This document shows positions 8,319 through 16,680 of a DNA stretch of 64,000 bases, in pieces. Location: the NCBI RefSeq assembly GCF_024102715.1, contig NZ_JAGFJM010000005.1, positions 1 to 64,000 on the forward strand. Direction: 5' to 3'. The translations under genes and the position numbers were made by a program. How positions within the stretch are numbered: position 1 is the first letter of the stretch; each line of letters begins with the position of its first letter. The notes beneath the pieces are model-generated. The model worked only from the letters and a program-made list of their open reading frames with translations, was not told the DNA's origin and made no database searches. Source of the DNA: Nitrosomonas communis (GTDB taxonomy: Bacteria; Pseudomonadota; Gammaproteobacteria; Burkholderiales; Nitrosomonadaceae).

Positions 8319-8662
8319 TTGTTTTTTGTAGTTGTTCGCTGCTCGATGATTGTGCGCTATTTTATAGAGTTGCTATTTCTTGGCTTGATGAAAAATACAC
8401 TTGTGGTCTCTTTTATTCAGCCGATTATCCATTTCTTTCACATATGCTATGAATCAATCGCAGATCCTGAGTGGTGATTTAGGGCTTCTATGATCCGCGA
8501 GTAGCAGCGATACGCTGTCTGGCTGCATAGGCAATAACGAGTATGAGTTTCTTTGCTGAGTCAGCAAATAGTAACTTAATAATTGGTTTTATTTTGGCTG
8601 TGTGAGTAAAATATTTATTTAAAAATTAGCAATTAACTAAAAATTCAGATTGATATTTCCAT
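8319..8662. other. AT-rich intergenic stretch with no convincing gene
   Basis: It separates the divergent DUF262 and MDR genes, so both promoters should lie here. Apart from the palindrome at 8552-8568 I see no RNA gene, no repeat shared with the rest of the window and no coding frame with a recognisable product. Confidence 0.5.
8552..8568. promoter_or_regulatory. Perfect 17-bp palindrome, possible operator
   Basis: TTTGCTGA-G-TCAGCAAA has perfect 8-base arms around one G. It lies 95 bases upstream of the oxidoreductase start at 8663, a typical place for a repressor or activator site. No regulator gene is next to it and I cannot name the protein that would bind. Confidence 0.4.
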
Positions 8663-9649
8663 ATGCGTGTACTTAGCGTAAATGCTCAACAGACTTTTGA
8701 ATTAGCTGAATTGCCAGAACCGGTCATGGACGACTGGGATTTACTGGTGCGGGTGAAAGCAGTGGCGGTAAATCCAGTCGATACCAAACTCAAAGCGGGT
8801 GTGAAGCCGAATCAGGTTGGAGTGAAAGTGCTGGGATTTGATGCCTGTGGCGAAGTATTGGCAGTGGGTGCGCAGGTGGAAGATTTTGCGGTGGGCGATC
8901 GTGTGTTTTATGCGGGTGATGTCACGCGCGTGGGCAGTTTTGCTGAGCAGCAAGCGGTGGATAGCCGCTTGGTCGCCAAGGCGCCACTTGGCCTGTCTGA
9001 TCTGGAAGCAGCAGCGATGCCGCTGGTCGGTTTGACCGCTTCAGAAGCTTTGTTTGACCATCTGGGGCTGAGCTTGGAGGCTGCTGTCAATCAAGGCAGG
9101 CGTTTGCTGATTATTGGCGGGGCTGGCGGGGTGGGTTCGATGGTGATTCAACTGGCTAAGCAGGTGGGCGCAGCGGTGATCGCAACTGCTTCACGTGCTG
9201 ATAGTCAGGCCTGGTGCAAGCAATTGGGCGCAGATCAAGTGATCGACCATCGCCTGCCGTTACGTCCCCAGCTTGAGCAAGAGGTCGATTGGATTGTGTG
9301 TGCTGCCGATACCGATAGCCATCTTGACAATATGGCGGCCTGCATCCGTCCCTTTGGTAAAATATGTGCCTTGGTGAGTCATCGTCAGTTGATGGATATG
9401 AACCGCTTCAAGAACAAAAGCGTGAGTTTTCATTGGGAGTTCATGTTTACCCGGGCAATGTTCAAAACACCGGATCAGTCTCGACAAGGTGCCTATCTAC
9501 AACGCCTGGCGCAAGCGGTCGATGCGGGTATTGTTCGCTCCATTCTGACTCGGCAGGGCGGACAACTCAGTGTTGCAACGCTGCAAGCCGCATTTGATGA
9601 GGTCGCAAGCGGCAGGATGATCGGTAAAATAGCATTAGCAGGATTCTGA
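8663..9649 (+). CDS. Zinc-independent alcohol dehydrogenase / quinone oxidoreductase-like MDR protein
   Basis: A 328-residue medium-chain dehydrogenase/reductase. The N-terminal GroES-like domain has AVNPVDTKLKAGV and GFDACGEVLAVG; the Rossmann domain has LLIIGGAGGVGSMVIQLAKQ (about 148-167). The catalytic-zinc and structural-zinc cysteines of true alcohol dehydrogenases are absent. The protein resembles the zinc-binding-family or quinone oxidoreductase-like members that reduce quinones or enones with NADPH. The C-terminal VASGRMIGKIAL is typical. It is monocistronic. The palindrome at 8552-8568 may regulate it. Confidence 0.8.
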   Translation: MRVLSVNAQQTFELAELPEPVMDDWDLLVRVKAVAVNPVDTKLKAGVKPNQVGVKVLGFDACGEVLAVGAQVEDFAVGDRVFYAGDVTRVGSFAEQQAVDSRLVAKAPLGLSDLEAAAMPLVGLTASEALFDHLGLSLEAAVNQGRRLLIIGGAGGVGSMVIQLAKQVGAAVIATASRADSQAWCKQLGADQVIDHRLPLRPQLEQEVDWIVCAADTDSHLDNMAACIRPFGKICALVSHRQLMDMNRFKNKSVSFHWEFMFTRAMFKTPDQSRQGAYLQRLAQAVDAGIVRSILTRQGGQLSVATLQAAFDEVASGRMIGKIALAGF

Positions 9650-9673
9650 AAAGTTGTAAGGGCACAATTTCGG

Positions 9674-11002
9674 CTAGCTATTTACGTGATGTATTAGTGA
9701 AACTTCGATTTCCGGTTCCCATCCAGCCAATTCTCCTCTCCTTTTGCGCGCTTCAATAATCAAGCGCAAATTGCGCGCAGTGGTTTCGGCTTCCCATCCT
9801 TCCCGCAGGGCTGCCAGCGCTTTTGCTAATGCTTTCCTTGCGGCAGATGCATCCTTTGCGAGTACCGCGAGTTCCAGTTGCGTGGCGTAATCCCAGTAAT
9901 CGGGTTTGCCGGCAGCGATCCGTCGTTCGACTGCATAAGCGACCACGGGCAGCAGATCTTTGCAGCGTGGATCAGGCGGCTCAGCCAATTCCATGAGGGT
10001 GACCGCATTAATACCGGGATAGGCATCGCGCCAGTCGGCCTCAAAGCCTTTCAGGTATGCGTCGATAGCGCTCTCGAGCAATCCTTCTGCGCGGAAAGCC
10101 TCCCCTTTTTGTGCAGCCGCTTCCCAGCGGTCTTTGTAGACGCGGCCGAGGATGCCGTAGGTCTCGCTGCTGGAGCCACGTTTTTCTATGACATCGCGCA
10201 GCACTTTTTCGGCATCCTCCCCATGGCCTGCGCGATTAAGCGCGAGCCCCAATTGTTCTTGTACCATGACCGTGTTAGCGAGCGGAGGCGACATTTTTGG
10301 CACGAGCTCAATCATTGCCTGCCACCCTTTCACGGCCCGATAGGATAGAAATAGATCAATCACCACACCTGATTCAGTATCGGCAATCGTGCCAAGACTA
10401 TGCTCGATCGCACGTACTGCATCCAGTCCCTGCTTGCGCGCCTCAGCCAGGCGTTTCTTGACTTGCTCAGAATAGGCCACGCGGTCGCGGAATACATCGG
10501 TCTTGAGGCGCTGAATGTCTGGAAAACCTTCTACCAACTGATAAACGGGGCTATCTGTCATATGCTGACGTGCTTCCTGAAAGCGTTCTGTCAAGATCGG
10601 CGCGATAGCGGCGATATTGCCGGGTTTGCCATCTGCGCTGATTTCATAAGGGATGCTGCGAAGTGGTGCAACATCGAAGGGCAATTGTCCAGTGTTCTTG
10701 GCAAAGAGCAGGATGGTCGAAGAAGGCCGCACAGCGTGACGCAATCCAAGCTCATAGAAAACATTGGCGTTGGCTGTAGTGAGGTCGGCAACAGCATATT
10801 CGCACAAAATCAGCCGTTCGAACATCGGTTTATGAATAATGCCGCCTGCGACTTCTTCATCTGCCCGGATCGGTTCGAGATCGGCTGCCTGGATGGCCGG
10901 CTCGATCAGGTTGTGATAAACCGCGTCAAAATCGATCATCTTGCCGCCAGTCGCTGGTTTTTGCCCAAATGGCATGAGGACAAAGCAGAGAGGTTTAGTC
11001 AT
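9674..11002 (-). CDS. TIR/deoxyribosyltransferase-like domain fused to DUF4071 (TRAFs-binding) helical repeats
   Basis: A 442-residue cytoplasmic protein. Residues 7-13 (FVLMPFG), DFDAVYHNLIEPAI and ADLTTANANVFYELGLRHA (72-90) match the nucleoside deoxyribosyltransferase/TIR-like fold; Glu84 of YELG sits where these enzymes have the catalytic glutamate. From about residue 150 to the end the protein is helical and TPR-like, matching the domain named for TRAF binding. Related modules occur in bacterial conflict systems, where they could cleave NAD or a nucleotide, but activity here is untested. It is divergently arranged with hemP and convergent with the MDR gene. Confidence 0.7.
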   Translation of the reverse strand: MTKPLCFVLMPFGQKPATGGKMIDFDAVYHNLIEPAIQAADLEPIRADEEVAGGIIHKPMFERLILCEYAVADLTTANANVFYELGLRHAVRPSSTILLFAKNTGQLPFDVAPLRSIPYEISADGKPGNIAAIAPILTERFQEARQHMTDSPVYQLVEGFPDIQRLKTDVFRDRVAYSEQVKKRLAEARKQGLDAVRAIEHSLGTIADTESGVVIDLFLSYRAVKGWQAMIELVPKMSPPLANTVMVQEQLGLALNRAGHGEDAEKVLRDVIEKRGSSSETYGILGRVYKDRWEAAAQKGEAFRAEGLLESAIDAYLKGFEADWRDAYPGINAVTLMELAEPPDPRCKDLLPVVAYAVERRIAAGKPDYWDYATQLELAVLAKDASAARKALAKALAALREGWEAETTARNLRLIIEARKRRGELAGWEPEIEVSLIHHVNS

Positions 11003-11076
11003 GGGGATCTCTCAAACAGGTTAATCAGAGAAAATCTTATCTTGATGGTGAGGAGACATTTTATTTTAGTAAACAC

Positions 11077-11120
11077 TTGCATTGCTCATTTTTTTGTATA
11101 TAATGAGAATCATTCTCATT
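11077..11120 (+). promoter_or_regulatory. Sigma-70 promoter overlapped by a Fur box
   Basis: A -35 TTGCAT (11077-11082) and a -10 TATAAT (11099-11104) are 16 bases apart. Overlapping the -10 is AATGAGAAT-C-ATTCTCATT (11102-11120), a perfect 9-1-9 palindrome. Its core TGAGAATCATTCTCA fits the 7-1-7 Fur consensus. It lies 24 bases before hemP, so the hemP transcript should be iron-repressed. Confidence 0.85.
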
Positions 11121-11143
11121 AACATTATTGAAGATTAGATGCT

Positions 11144-11329
11144 ATGGACCGTTCTGACATGAATTTGCAAACTACCAATGAGTCGCTCGCATTGAGCATG
11201 CGTGAACAAAACAAACCCATCAGTAGTGACAGTTTGTTTGTGGCGAGTAACGAAGTGGTTATACAGCACCAGGGTGAACAGTATCGGTTGCGGCGCACAC
11301 GTAATGGCAAACTGATCCTGACGAAATAA
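11144..11329 (+). CDS. hemP: Hemin uptake protein HemP
   Basis: A 61-residue protein. Its C-terminal half, EVVIQHQGEQYRLRRTRNGKLILTK, is a clear HemP match (LFxxxxEVxIxHxGxxYxLRxTRxxKLILTK). HemP is a small Fur-regulated protein linked to hemin uptake and, in other betaproteobacteria, to activation of the hmu receptor gene. The Fur box lies directly upstream. An internal ATG at 11159 would remove five N-terminal residues. No hemin receptor or transporter gene follows; instead a DUF2325 gene and a multicopper oxidase gene come next. Confidence 0.88.
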   Translation: MDRSDMNLQTTNESLALSMREQNKPISSDSLFVASNEVVIQHQGEQYRLRRTRNGKLILTK

Positions 11330-11503
11330 TGGATAGAAAGTAAATGTTACGGCGCAAAACGATCAATTGGTAACCGGGTAAACAGTTTCTCATCAGTCGC
11401 TGGAAGTACTCTCTCCTCTGCCAGTGACCATTCTAGCCAGCCAGCCCAATCTAGTTGCGGGCAAGCCAGCCAACTTTTTTTACCGATTTAAGGAGTATGG
11501 GCC

Positions 11504-12235
11504 ATGAAATTTCTGAAAAAACCCATCTTTATGCCCGCTTTTCATGGGACAAATCATCTTGCTGAGAGCTGGTTGCCTGCTCATTATCATCGCTCATCAT
11601 TCATTGCGCAGCGCTATAGAGCTATTCCTGAGAAGAAATATAATCTTATCAGTAGGTTGTCTGGGATAGGAAACACGTTGCTTGGATGGTTATCTACATT
11701 TAGTACAGCATCTCGTGTTGCAATCCGAGCAGCGCCTGAGCAAACAGTTTCCTCGGTGACTGATAGCAATTTCGCTATCACCAGAATCGATACACAAACA
11801 GCTGCCAGGCCTGATACAGCATGGGTGCCCCTGATCAAGGCAACGCGGGCAGGCAAGTCCAGTTCCGATCAGGAGAAGGCGAGAATGCTCCATAATCACC
11901 ATAGTCTTGGCGGACAAACTGTGTTGTGCGTGGGTGGGCGTGCCGCACTTTATCCAGATTACCTTCGGCTGGTAGAGGCGGCAGGGGGGTGCTTCATGTC
12001 CTATCGTGGCAGCCTGGAAAATAATGGCGATTGCTTGAATATCTTGCTGGGGCGCGTCAATATGGTGATTTGCCCGGTCGACTGCGTCAGTCACGATGAT
12101 TATTTTGCAGTTAAACGTTACTGTCGGCAGTCGGGCAAGTTTTGTGCCTTCCTGGCGCGCTCCAGCTTGCCTGTTTTTGCTCAAGGCCTGACAATGCTCA
12201 TTTTACAATCACATGGAGCTCATCATTCGGAGTAA
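11504..12235 (+). CDS. DUF2325 domain protein
   Basis: A 243-residue protein. The N-terminal 130 residues are variable and poorly ordered. The C-terminal part is the DUF2325 domain: TVLCVGGRAALYPDYLRLVEA, FMSYRGSLENN, a long VNMVICPVDCVSHDDYFAVKRYC segment with conserved cysteines, and LARSSLPVFAQGL. The function of the domain is unknown. In many beta- and gammaproteobacteria it accompanies iron-regulated genes including hemP, and here it lies 174 bases downstream of hemP and 3 bases before the multicopper oxidase, with AAGGAG upstream of the start. Co-regulation by Fur is likely but not certain because of the gap. Confidence 0.78.
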   Translation: MKFLKKPIFMPAFHGTNHLAESWLPAHYHRSSFIAQRYRAIPEKKYNLISRLSGIGNTLLGWLSTFSTASRVAIRAAPEQTVSSVTDSNFAITRIDTQTAARPDTAWVPLIKATRAGKSSSDQEKARMLHNHHSLGGQTVLCVGGRAALYPDYLRLVEAAGGCFMSYRGSLENNGDCLNILLGRVNMVICPVDCVSHDDYFAVKRYCRQSGKFCAFLARSSLPVFAQGLTMLILQSHGAHHSE

Positions 12236-12238
12236 GAC

Positions 12239-13228
12239 ATGCGTGCTAAAAATATAACCTGGATCATTTTCACCATGCTGCTAACCCTCGGCATGATGTT
12301 TGTTTTACCTTCTCACAGCCAGGCTGGCAAAATCAGGGAATATTGGATTGCTGCCGAGAAGGTAACTTGGAATTATGCACCCACTGAAAAAAACCTGATT
12401 GAGCCGGAGGGCAATCTCGGCGTCTGGGGGCAAACACTGGCTTATACCAAATATCGCTATGTCGGTTATACCGACGGCAGATATACCACTCCTGTACCGC
12501 AACCCGAGTGGGCAGGCATTCTGGGTCCTCAATTACGTGCGGTGGTAGGGGATACCATCAAAGTGCATTTTCTGAATAAAACCGATCGTCCGCTTTCCAT
12601 GCATCCGCATGGCGTGTTCTACCAAAAGGACGATGAGGGCGCTGATGGGGGTAAAGGCGCGAATATCCCTCCGGGAGGGCGCTATACCTATACCTGGATT
12701 GCAGACGATGCGGCTGGACCTGGTCCCAATGATCCTTCCTCCATTATCTGGCTGTATCACTCCCATGTCATGGCGGAAGAAGAAATGAATCTTGGACTGA
12801 TCGGCACGATTGCCATCACCCGCAAGGGTGAAGCGCGTTCACAGGAGGATCCGACTCCCAGGGATGTCGATCAGGAGTTTGTCTCGCTATTCACTATTTT
12901 CAACGAGGAAAACGATGAGGAAAGCGGCTTGAAACACACCATCAACGGCCGCATCTTCGGCAATCTGCCAGGATATGAAACCAGCCTGGGTAAACGGCTG
13001 CGCTGGCATCTCGTCGCGCTTGGTAACGAAGTGGATAATCATACCGTGCACTGGCACGGCCAAACTGTGCTGGCTCACGGACGGCGGACGGATGTAATCG
13101 AACTCATGCCTGCCAGCATGACTGCAGTCGATATGGTGCCGCGCGCCGTGGGCGACTGGCTATTTCACTGTCATGTCAATGATCATATGATGGCTGGCAT
13201 GTCTGCCCGCTGGCGTGTGTCGCCGTGA
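12239..13228 (+). CDS. Exported two-domain multicopper oxidase
   Basis: A 329-residue protein with a signal peptide (about residues 1-29). It holds all four copper motifs: H-P-H-G (122-125), W-L-Y-H-S-H (171-176), H-T-V-H-W-H-G (268-274) and H-C-H-V-N-D-H (310-316) followed by Met321. The type 1 site is therefore in the second cupredoxin domain (His268, Cys311, His316, Met321); the first domain has Tyr-His-Ser-His and no cysteine. The two half-sites form the trinuclear centre between subunits, as in trimeric two-domain laccases. Likely roles are ferrous or cuprous iron/copper oxidation in the periplasm. Position behind hemP-DUF2325 suggests a ferroxidase role in iron uptake. Confidence 0.85.
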   Translation: MRAKNITWIIFTMLLTLGMMFVLPSHSQAGKIREYWIAAEKVTWNYAPTEKNLIEPEGNLGVWGQTLAYTKYRYVGYTDGRYTTPVPQPEWAGILGPQLRAVVGDTIKVHFLNKTDRPLSMHPHGVFYQKDDEGADGGKGANIPPGGRYTYTWIADDAAGPGPNDPSSIIWLYHSHVMAEEEMNLGLIGTIAITRKGEARSQEDPTPRDVDQEFVSLFTIFNEENDEESGLKHTINGRIFGNLPGYETSLGKRLRWHLVALGNEVDNHTVHWHGQTVLAHGRRTDVIELMPASMTAVDMVPRAVGDWLFHCHVNDHMMAGMSARWRVSP

Positions 13229-13394
13229 TATGCTGCTTGAGAAAAACATTGGTATCAACAGATGATGCTGGGCAAAGTTGCATCTCCAGCGCCTTGCTAT
13301 TTTATTTCTTATAGCATGTCTCTCATTGGAGACAAAACAAAACTTGTAAAAACATGTTGTTACATATTAGACGTGAAAATGACTAGACGCGGGC

Positions 13395-13409
13395 GACAAA
13401 ATTTTTGTC
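13395..13409. promoter_or_regulatory. Perfect palindrome upstream of the sigma-54 promoter, possible enhancer site
   Basis: GACAAAA-T-TTTTGTC has 7-base arms. It is centred about 65 bases upstream of the -24 element, in the usual range for a sigma-54 activator site. Which activator would bind is not apparent. Confidence 0.4.
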
Positions 13410-13462
13410 TTCTTTACATCAGGGAGCGCCTAACCTATTGATTGGATAATATAATCATGCTA

Positions 13463-13477
13463 TGGCACAAATATTGC
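13463..13477 (+). promoter_or_regulatory. Sigma-54 (RpoN) promoter
   Basis: TGGCAC-AAATA-TTGC matches the TGGCAC-N5-TTGC consensus exactly, with GG and GC dinucleotides separated by 10 bases. It lies about 105 bases before the ATG at 13580, on the same strand. Transcription from it would need an ATP-dependent activator. Confidence 0.78.
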
Positions 13478-13579
13478 TTTCACTTTGTTGTTCCAGATGC
13501 AAGTCTTTTCAAGGAAGATGATTTATCTGCTGGATGAGAAAGAAAGACAATTTTTAATTTATAAGGAGATTGGCAGTTT

Positions 13580-15418
13580 ATGCTGGGCCTATCGTCATAC
13601 CAAAAGACAATGAACGTGATAGTTTTCATCACGGCAATCCTGGCTCTTCTGTTTGCAAGCAACGCTTTTGCTCGTGATAATGAGATTAGATTTGAGCTTA
13701 CCGATCATGCCGGCCGCTGGTTCGATACAGGAGTGGAGATAGCGGGTAGCCGCTCGATTGCAGTCGCTACACCGGGTGTGAGAGTTAAATTCTCAGGTGA
13801 TTCAAATACCGTTCATACCAGAACCAGTCTGCTTTATCCTACCGGCGCGGCTGGCATGCCCTTTAATACCGAGCCGAGAAAGGGAGGCGACGATGTGACG
13901 CTGACTACTCCCGGTTTGTATGTTTTTGTCTGTAGTATTCATCCTTACATGTTTGGCGCGGTGATTGTGGATGACCCAACTACCGCCGGTTTAGATCTGG
14001 GTTCTTCGCTCAGTCTGATTACAGGCGTTAATTTTCCAAGCAGCAGCGACCTGGCAACGCGATTGCTGCGCACCTTTTTCATTGCGACCAATCCCGCAAA
14101 CTGGCAGAACTATGCGAGTAATGCGCCTTGGCATATTACCTATCCAGACGTTGATGTGCGCGCCGATGTCGGTGTTGTCAATCTGGCGGGTATGCTGAAT
14201 GCCCGTTATGGGAACGATACGATGCTGGAAGCGTTCAGCAAGCCAGCAACACCCGCAGTAGGTGAAGTATGGGTAGCCACCCAGTTTGAAACCACCGCAG
14301 GGAAATCCAAGCCTGGCACGGTGTCGGCGCTTGATGGTGTCAACTGGCAAGTTACGCGCAAAGTGGCCTTGCCTTCGATCGATATGAATAATCCGCACAA
14401 TATGTGGACTGATAAGGATCAGAGCGTTATTTACGCAGCGCAATGGTTTGACAGTAAGCTGGCTGTCTATGATCGCCAAACAGGGGCATTGATTCGGAAT
14501 GTGTCTGTCGGGGAATCGCCTGCTCATGTGATGACTTTGACCGATAACGATCGAATTCATGTCACCAATAACGGCGACAGCCGCACAGATTCTGTGATGG
14601 AGCTGGCTCCTCTCGCAATCCAAGTGCTGCGCCGTATTGATATTGGCCGCGGTACGCCGCATGGTCACTGGATGAGTCATGACGGCAAAAGTATGGTTAC
14701 GCCTAATGTGACCAGCGGCGATACCACGCAGTATAATTTCAGAAGCAATACCATTGACGCGATCCTGCCGGTAAGCGGTGAATTCAGCCATCCACTGGCC
14801 ATTGGAATGATGCCGGACGCCAGTAAATATTATGTCGCCAATATGTTTGATAACACGATTACGGCGGTCGATATGAGCACGCATACCGTAATCAAGCATA
14901 TTAATCTGCTGGAGGACTACGATCCTTTGTCAGGCGCTGTTTCAGGTCCTGTGGGCGCATGGCCGATTCAAACACCGGTTTCTCCCGATGGGAAAAACAT
15001 GGTGACGGCCAATACCCTGAGTGGAACGATCACCGTCATCGATACCAGGCCGGGCTTAGCGACGACAGATACGGTAGTCAAAATGCTGCCGTGTGATCCA
15101 GGCTGTCATGGCGTGCAGTATGGCGCCAAGCAAGGTGGCGGGTACTATGCCTATGTATCTAGCAAATTCTCAAATAGATTGTTAGTGGTTGATCCCGATC
15201 CAAATGCTGATGGCGATCCGTCCGATGCCGGCATTGTGGGGAGTGTGGGACTTTCTGCTGCCAGTACAACCCTCAAAGATGACACAGTAACAGGCAATCC
15301 GGGCATGGGCGGGCAAGGTATCCTGCCAATTCCATTGGTTTACAATGGCTGGGTTCAAAACTTACCTGCCTTCTGGAGTAATCAACTGACAGAAACGCAG
15401 CGAAATCCAATTCAGTAA
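13580..15418 (+). CDS. Exported fusion of a cupredoxin domain and a YVTN-type beta-propeller
   Basis: A 612-residue protein with a signal peptide (cleavage near residue 31). Residues 33-132 form a plastocyanin-like domain with probable copper ligands His79, Cys118, His121 and Met124 (VHT and CSIHPYM). From about 225 a seven-bladed propeller follows, with repeats such as SPDGKNMVTAN and NTITAVDM. Histidines stand at the start of successive blades: His273, His316, His361/363, His404 and His510. Such an arrangement recalls the histidines lining the propeller of nitrous oxide reductase, but there the cupredoxin follows the propeller and seven histidines are needed. A periplasmic copper redox or copper-carrying role is inferred. 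Expression is probably sigma-54-dependent. Confidence 0.72.
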   Translation: MLGLSSYQKTMNVIVFITAILALLFASNAFARDNEIRFELTDHAGRWFDTGVEIAGSRSIAVATPGVRVKFSGDSNTVHTRTSLLYPTGAAGMPFNTEPRKGGDDVTLTTPGLYVFVCSIHPYMFGAVIVDDPTTAGLDLGSSLSLITGVNFPSSSDLATRLLRTFFIATNPANWQNYASNAPWHITYPDVDVRADVGVVNLAGMLNARYGNDTMLEAFSKPATPAVGEVWVATQFETTAGKSKPGTVSALDGVNWQVTRKVALPSIDMNNPHNMWTDKDQSVIYAAQWFDSKLAVYDRQTGALIRNVSVGESPAHVMTLTDNDRIHVTNNGDSRTDSVMELAPLAIQVLRRIDIGRGTPHGHWMSHDGKSMVTPNVTSGDTTQYNFRSNTIDAILPVSGEFSHPLAIGMMPDASKYYVANMFDNTITAVDMSTHTVIKHINLLEDYDPLSGAVSGPVGAWPIQTPVSPDGKNMVTANTLSGTITVIDTRPGLATTDTVVKMLPCDPGCHGVQYGAKQGGGYYAYVSSKFSNRLLVVDPDPNADGDPSDAGIVGSVGLSAASTTLKDDTVTGNPGMGGQGILPIPLVYNGWVQNLPAFWSNQLTETQRNPIQ

Positions 15419-15431
15419 TGATGTATCGTGG

Positions 15432-15457
15432 GGCGATAGCTTTTCATTGGCATCGCC
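15432..15457 (+). terminator. Possible terminator after the cupredoxin/propeller gene
   Basis: GGCGATAGC (15432-15440) pairs with GCATCGCC (15450-15457) with one bulged A and a 9-base loop. A weak T-rich run (TCTGTTTCT) follows. It lies 13 bases past the stop. Confidence 0.4.
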
Positions 15458-15702
15458 TCTGTTTCTACATCTGGCTGATCTGGGCGCTGGCTGCCTTGCA
15501 AGGCGGGGTATGAAAGCAAATAAACCTGATTCTGCTACGCCATGTTCGATTGGCTAGTGGTGCAAAGCATTTATCAGTGTTATTTGTGCATATACAAAAG
15601 TAATTGTCAGTACATGGAAGTGCGTGCTTGCGCGCATCCCTCCATGCAGAAATACTCCCAGATCCTGTATCATCCTGCTTTTAAAGTTATAAGCAGGCTT
15701 TC

Positions 15703-16680
15703 ATGAAAACATTTTTTCTGGATTTTGAGAAAGGTATCGAGGAATTTGAAGAAAAGATTGAGCAACTACGCTTTGCCCAGGATAATTCAGCGCTAGATAT
15801 TTCAGCTGAAATCGCCAAATTACAGGCAAAAAGCCAGACGTTGACCAAAAGTGTCTATGCCAAGCTCACCCCTTGGCAGATTTCCCAGGTGGCCCGTCAC
15901 CCGCAGCGTCCCTATACGCTCGATTACATTCAGCACTTATTCACTGATTTTGAAGAGTTGCACGGGGATCGTAATTTTGCGGACGATCATGCGATTGTCG
16001 GTGGATTGGCGCGTCTTAACGGTCAGGCGGTGATGGTAATTGGTCATCAGAAAGGCCGTGATACTAAAGAGAAAATTTATCGTAACTTCGGTATGCCGAA
16101 ACCAGAAGGTTATCGCAAGGCGCTCAGATTAATGCGCCTGGCGGAGAAGTTTTCGGTGCCATTGATTACTTTTATCGATACCCCTGGTGCCTATCCTGGG
16201 ATCGACGCAGAAGAACGCGGGCAATCCGAGGCAATCGGAAAAAATCTCTACGTGATGACTGAACTGAACGTGCCGATCATTTGCGTCGTAATCGGTGAGG
16301 GCGGATCGGGTGGTGCGCTGGCTGTTGCTGTCGGGGATGTGGTCATGATGCTGCAGTATGCGACTTACTCGGTTATTTCTCCAGAAGGATGTGCTTCCAT
16401 ACTGTGGAAGAGTGCGGACAAAGCTTCCGAAGCAGCAGAAATTATGGGTATTACTGCGGATCGCCTGAAGGAAATGGAATTGATTGACGCCGTGATCGCT
16501 GAGCCGCCTGGCGGTGCGCATCGCGACTACCCTGCTACCATGCTCGCGGTCAAGAATGCCCTGCAGGACTCCTTAAGAAAACTTCAAAATCTACCACAGG
16601 AAGTATTGCTGCAGAAACGTTTTAGCCGGTTAATGGGGTATGGCAAATTCAAGGAAGTTAAGATCGAACACCATTCTTGA
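15703..16680 (+). CDS. accA: Acetyl-CoA carboxylase carboxyltransferase subunit alpha
   Basis: A 325-residue protein, close to the usual 317-320. With AccD it transfers the carboxyl group from carboxybiotin to acetyl-CoA, forming malonyl-CoA for fatty acid synthesis. Characteristic segments are [53 protein letters not shown] and [11 protein letters not shown], which builds the oxyanion region. The N-terminal helix [13 protein letters not shown] is standard. The gene overlaps the start of tilS, a common arrangement in betaproteobacteria. Confidence 0.97.
   Translation: MKTFFLDFEKGIEEFEEKIEQLRFAQDNSALDISAEIAKLQAKSQTLTKSVYAKLTPWQISQVARHPQRPYTLDYIQHLFTDFEELHGDRNFADDHAIVGGLARLNGQAVMVIGHQKGRDTKEKIYRNFGMPKPEGYRKALRLMRLAEKFSVPLITFIDTPGAYPGIDAEERGQSEAIGKNLYVMTELNVPIICVVIGEGGSGGALAVAVGDVVMMLQYATYSVISPEGCASILWKSADKASEAAEIMGITADRLKEMELIDAVIAEPPGGAHRDYPATMLAVKNALQDSLRKLQNLPQEVLLQKRFSRLMGYGKFKEVKIEHHS

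Larger units (their letters stand above)
13229..13579. other. Regulatory intergenic region before the cupredoxin/propeller gene
   Basis: No coding frame is convincing. The stretch holds a perfect palindrome (13395-13409) and a sigma-54 promoter (13463-13477), described separately, and an AT-rich segment around 13340-13370 of the kind that binds bending proteins. An AAGGAG (13563-13568) precedes the next ATG. Confidence 0.6.

Noticed and set aside
10400..11122. A 240-codon open frame opposite the DUF4071 gene
   Set aside because: It is antisense to a gene with clear domain motifs, crosses the Fur-controlled hemP promoter and has no family features.
12239..13228. Copper nitrite reductase (NirK)
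   Set aside because: The protein has paired His-x-His motifs of a trinuclear centre and its type 1 ligands in the second domain; NirK has a different layout.
13991..14899. A long open frame on the strand opposite the cupredoxin/propeller gene
   Set aside because: The plus-strand gene there has recognisable domains and a ribosome binding site; the antisense frame has none and resembles no family.
13580..15418. Nitrous oxide reductase (NosZ)
   Set aside because: Domain order is reversed, only five or six blade histidines are seen, and the CuA two-cysteine motif is absent.
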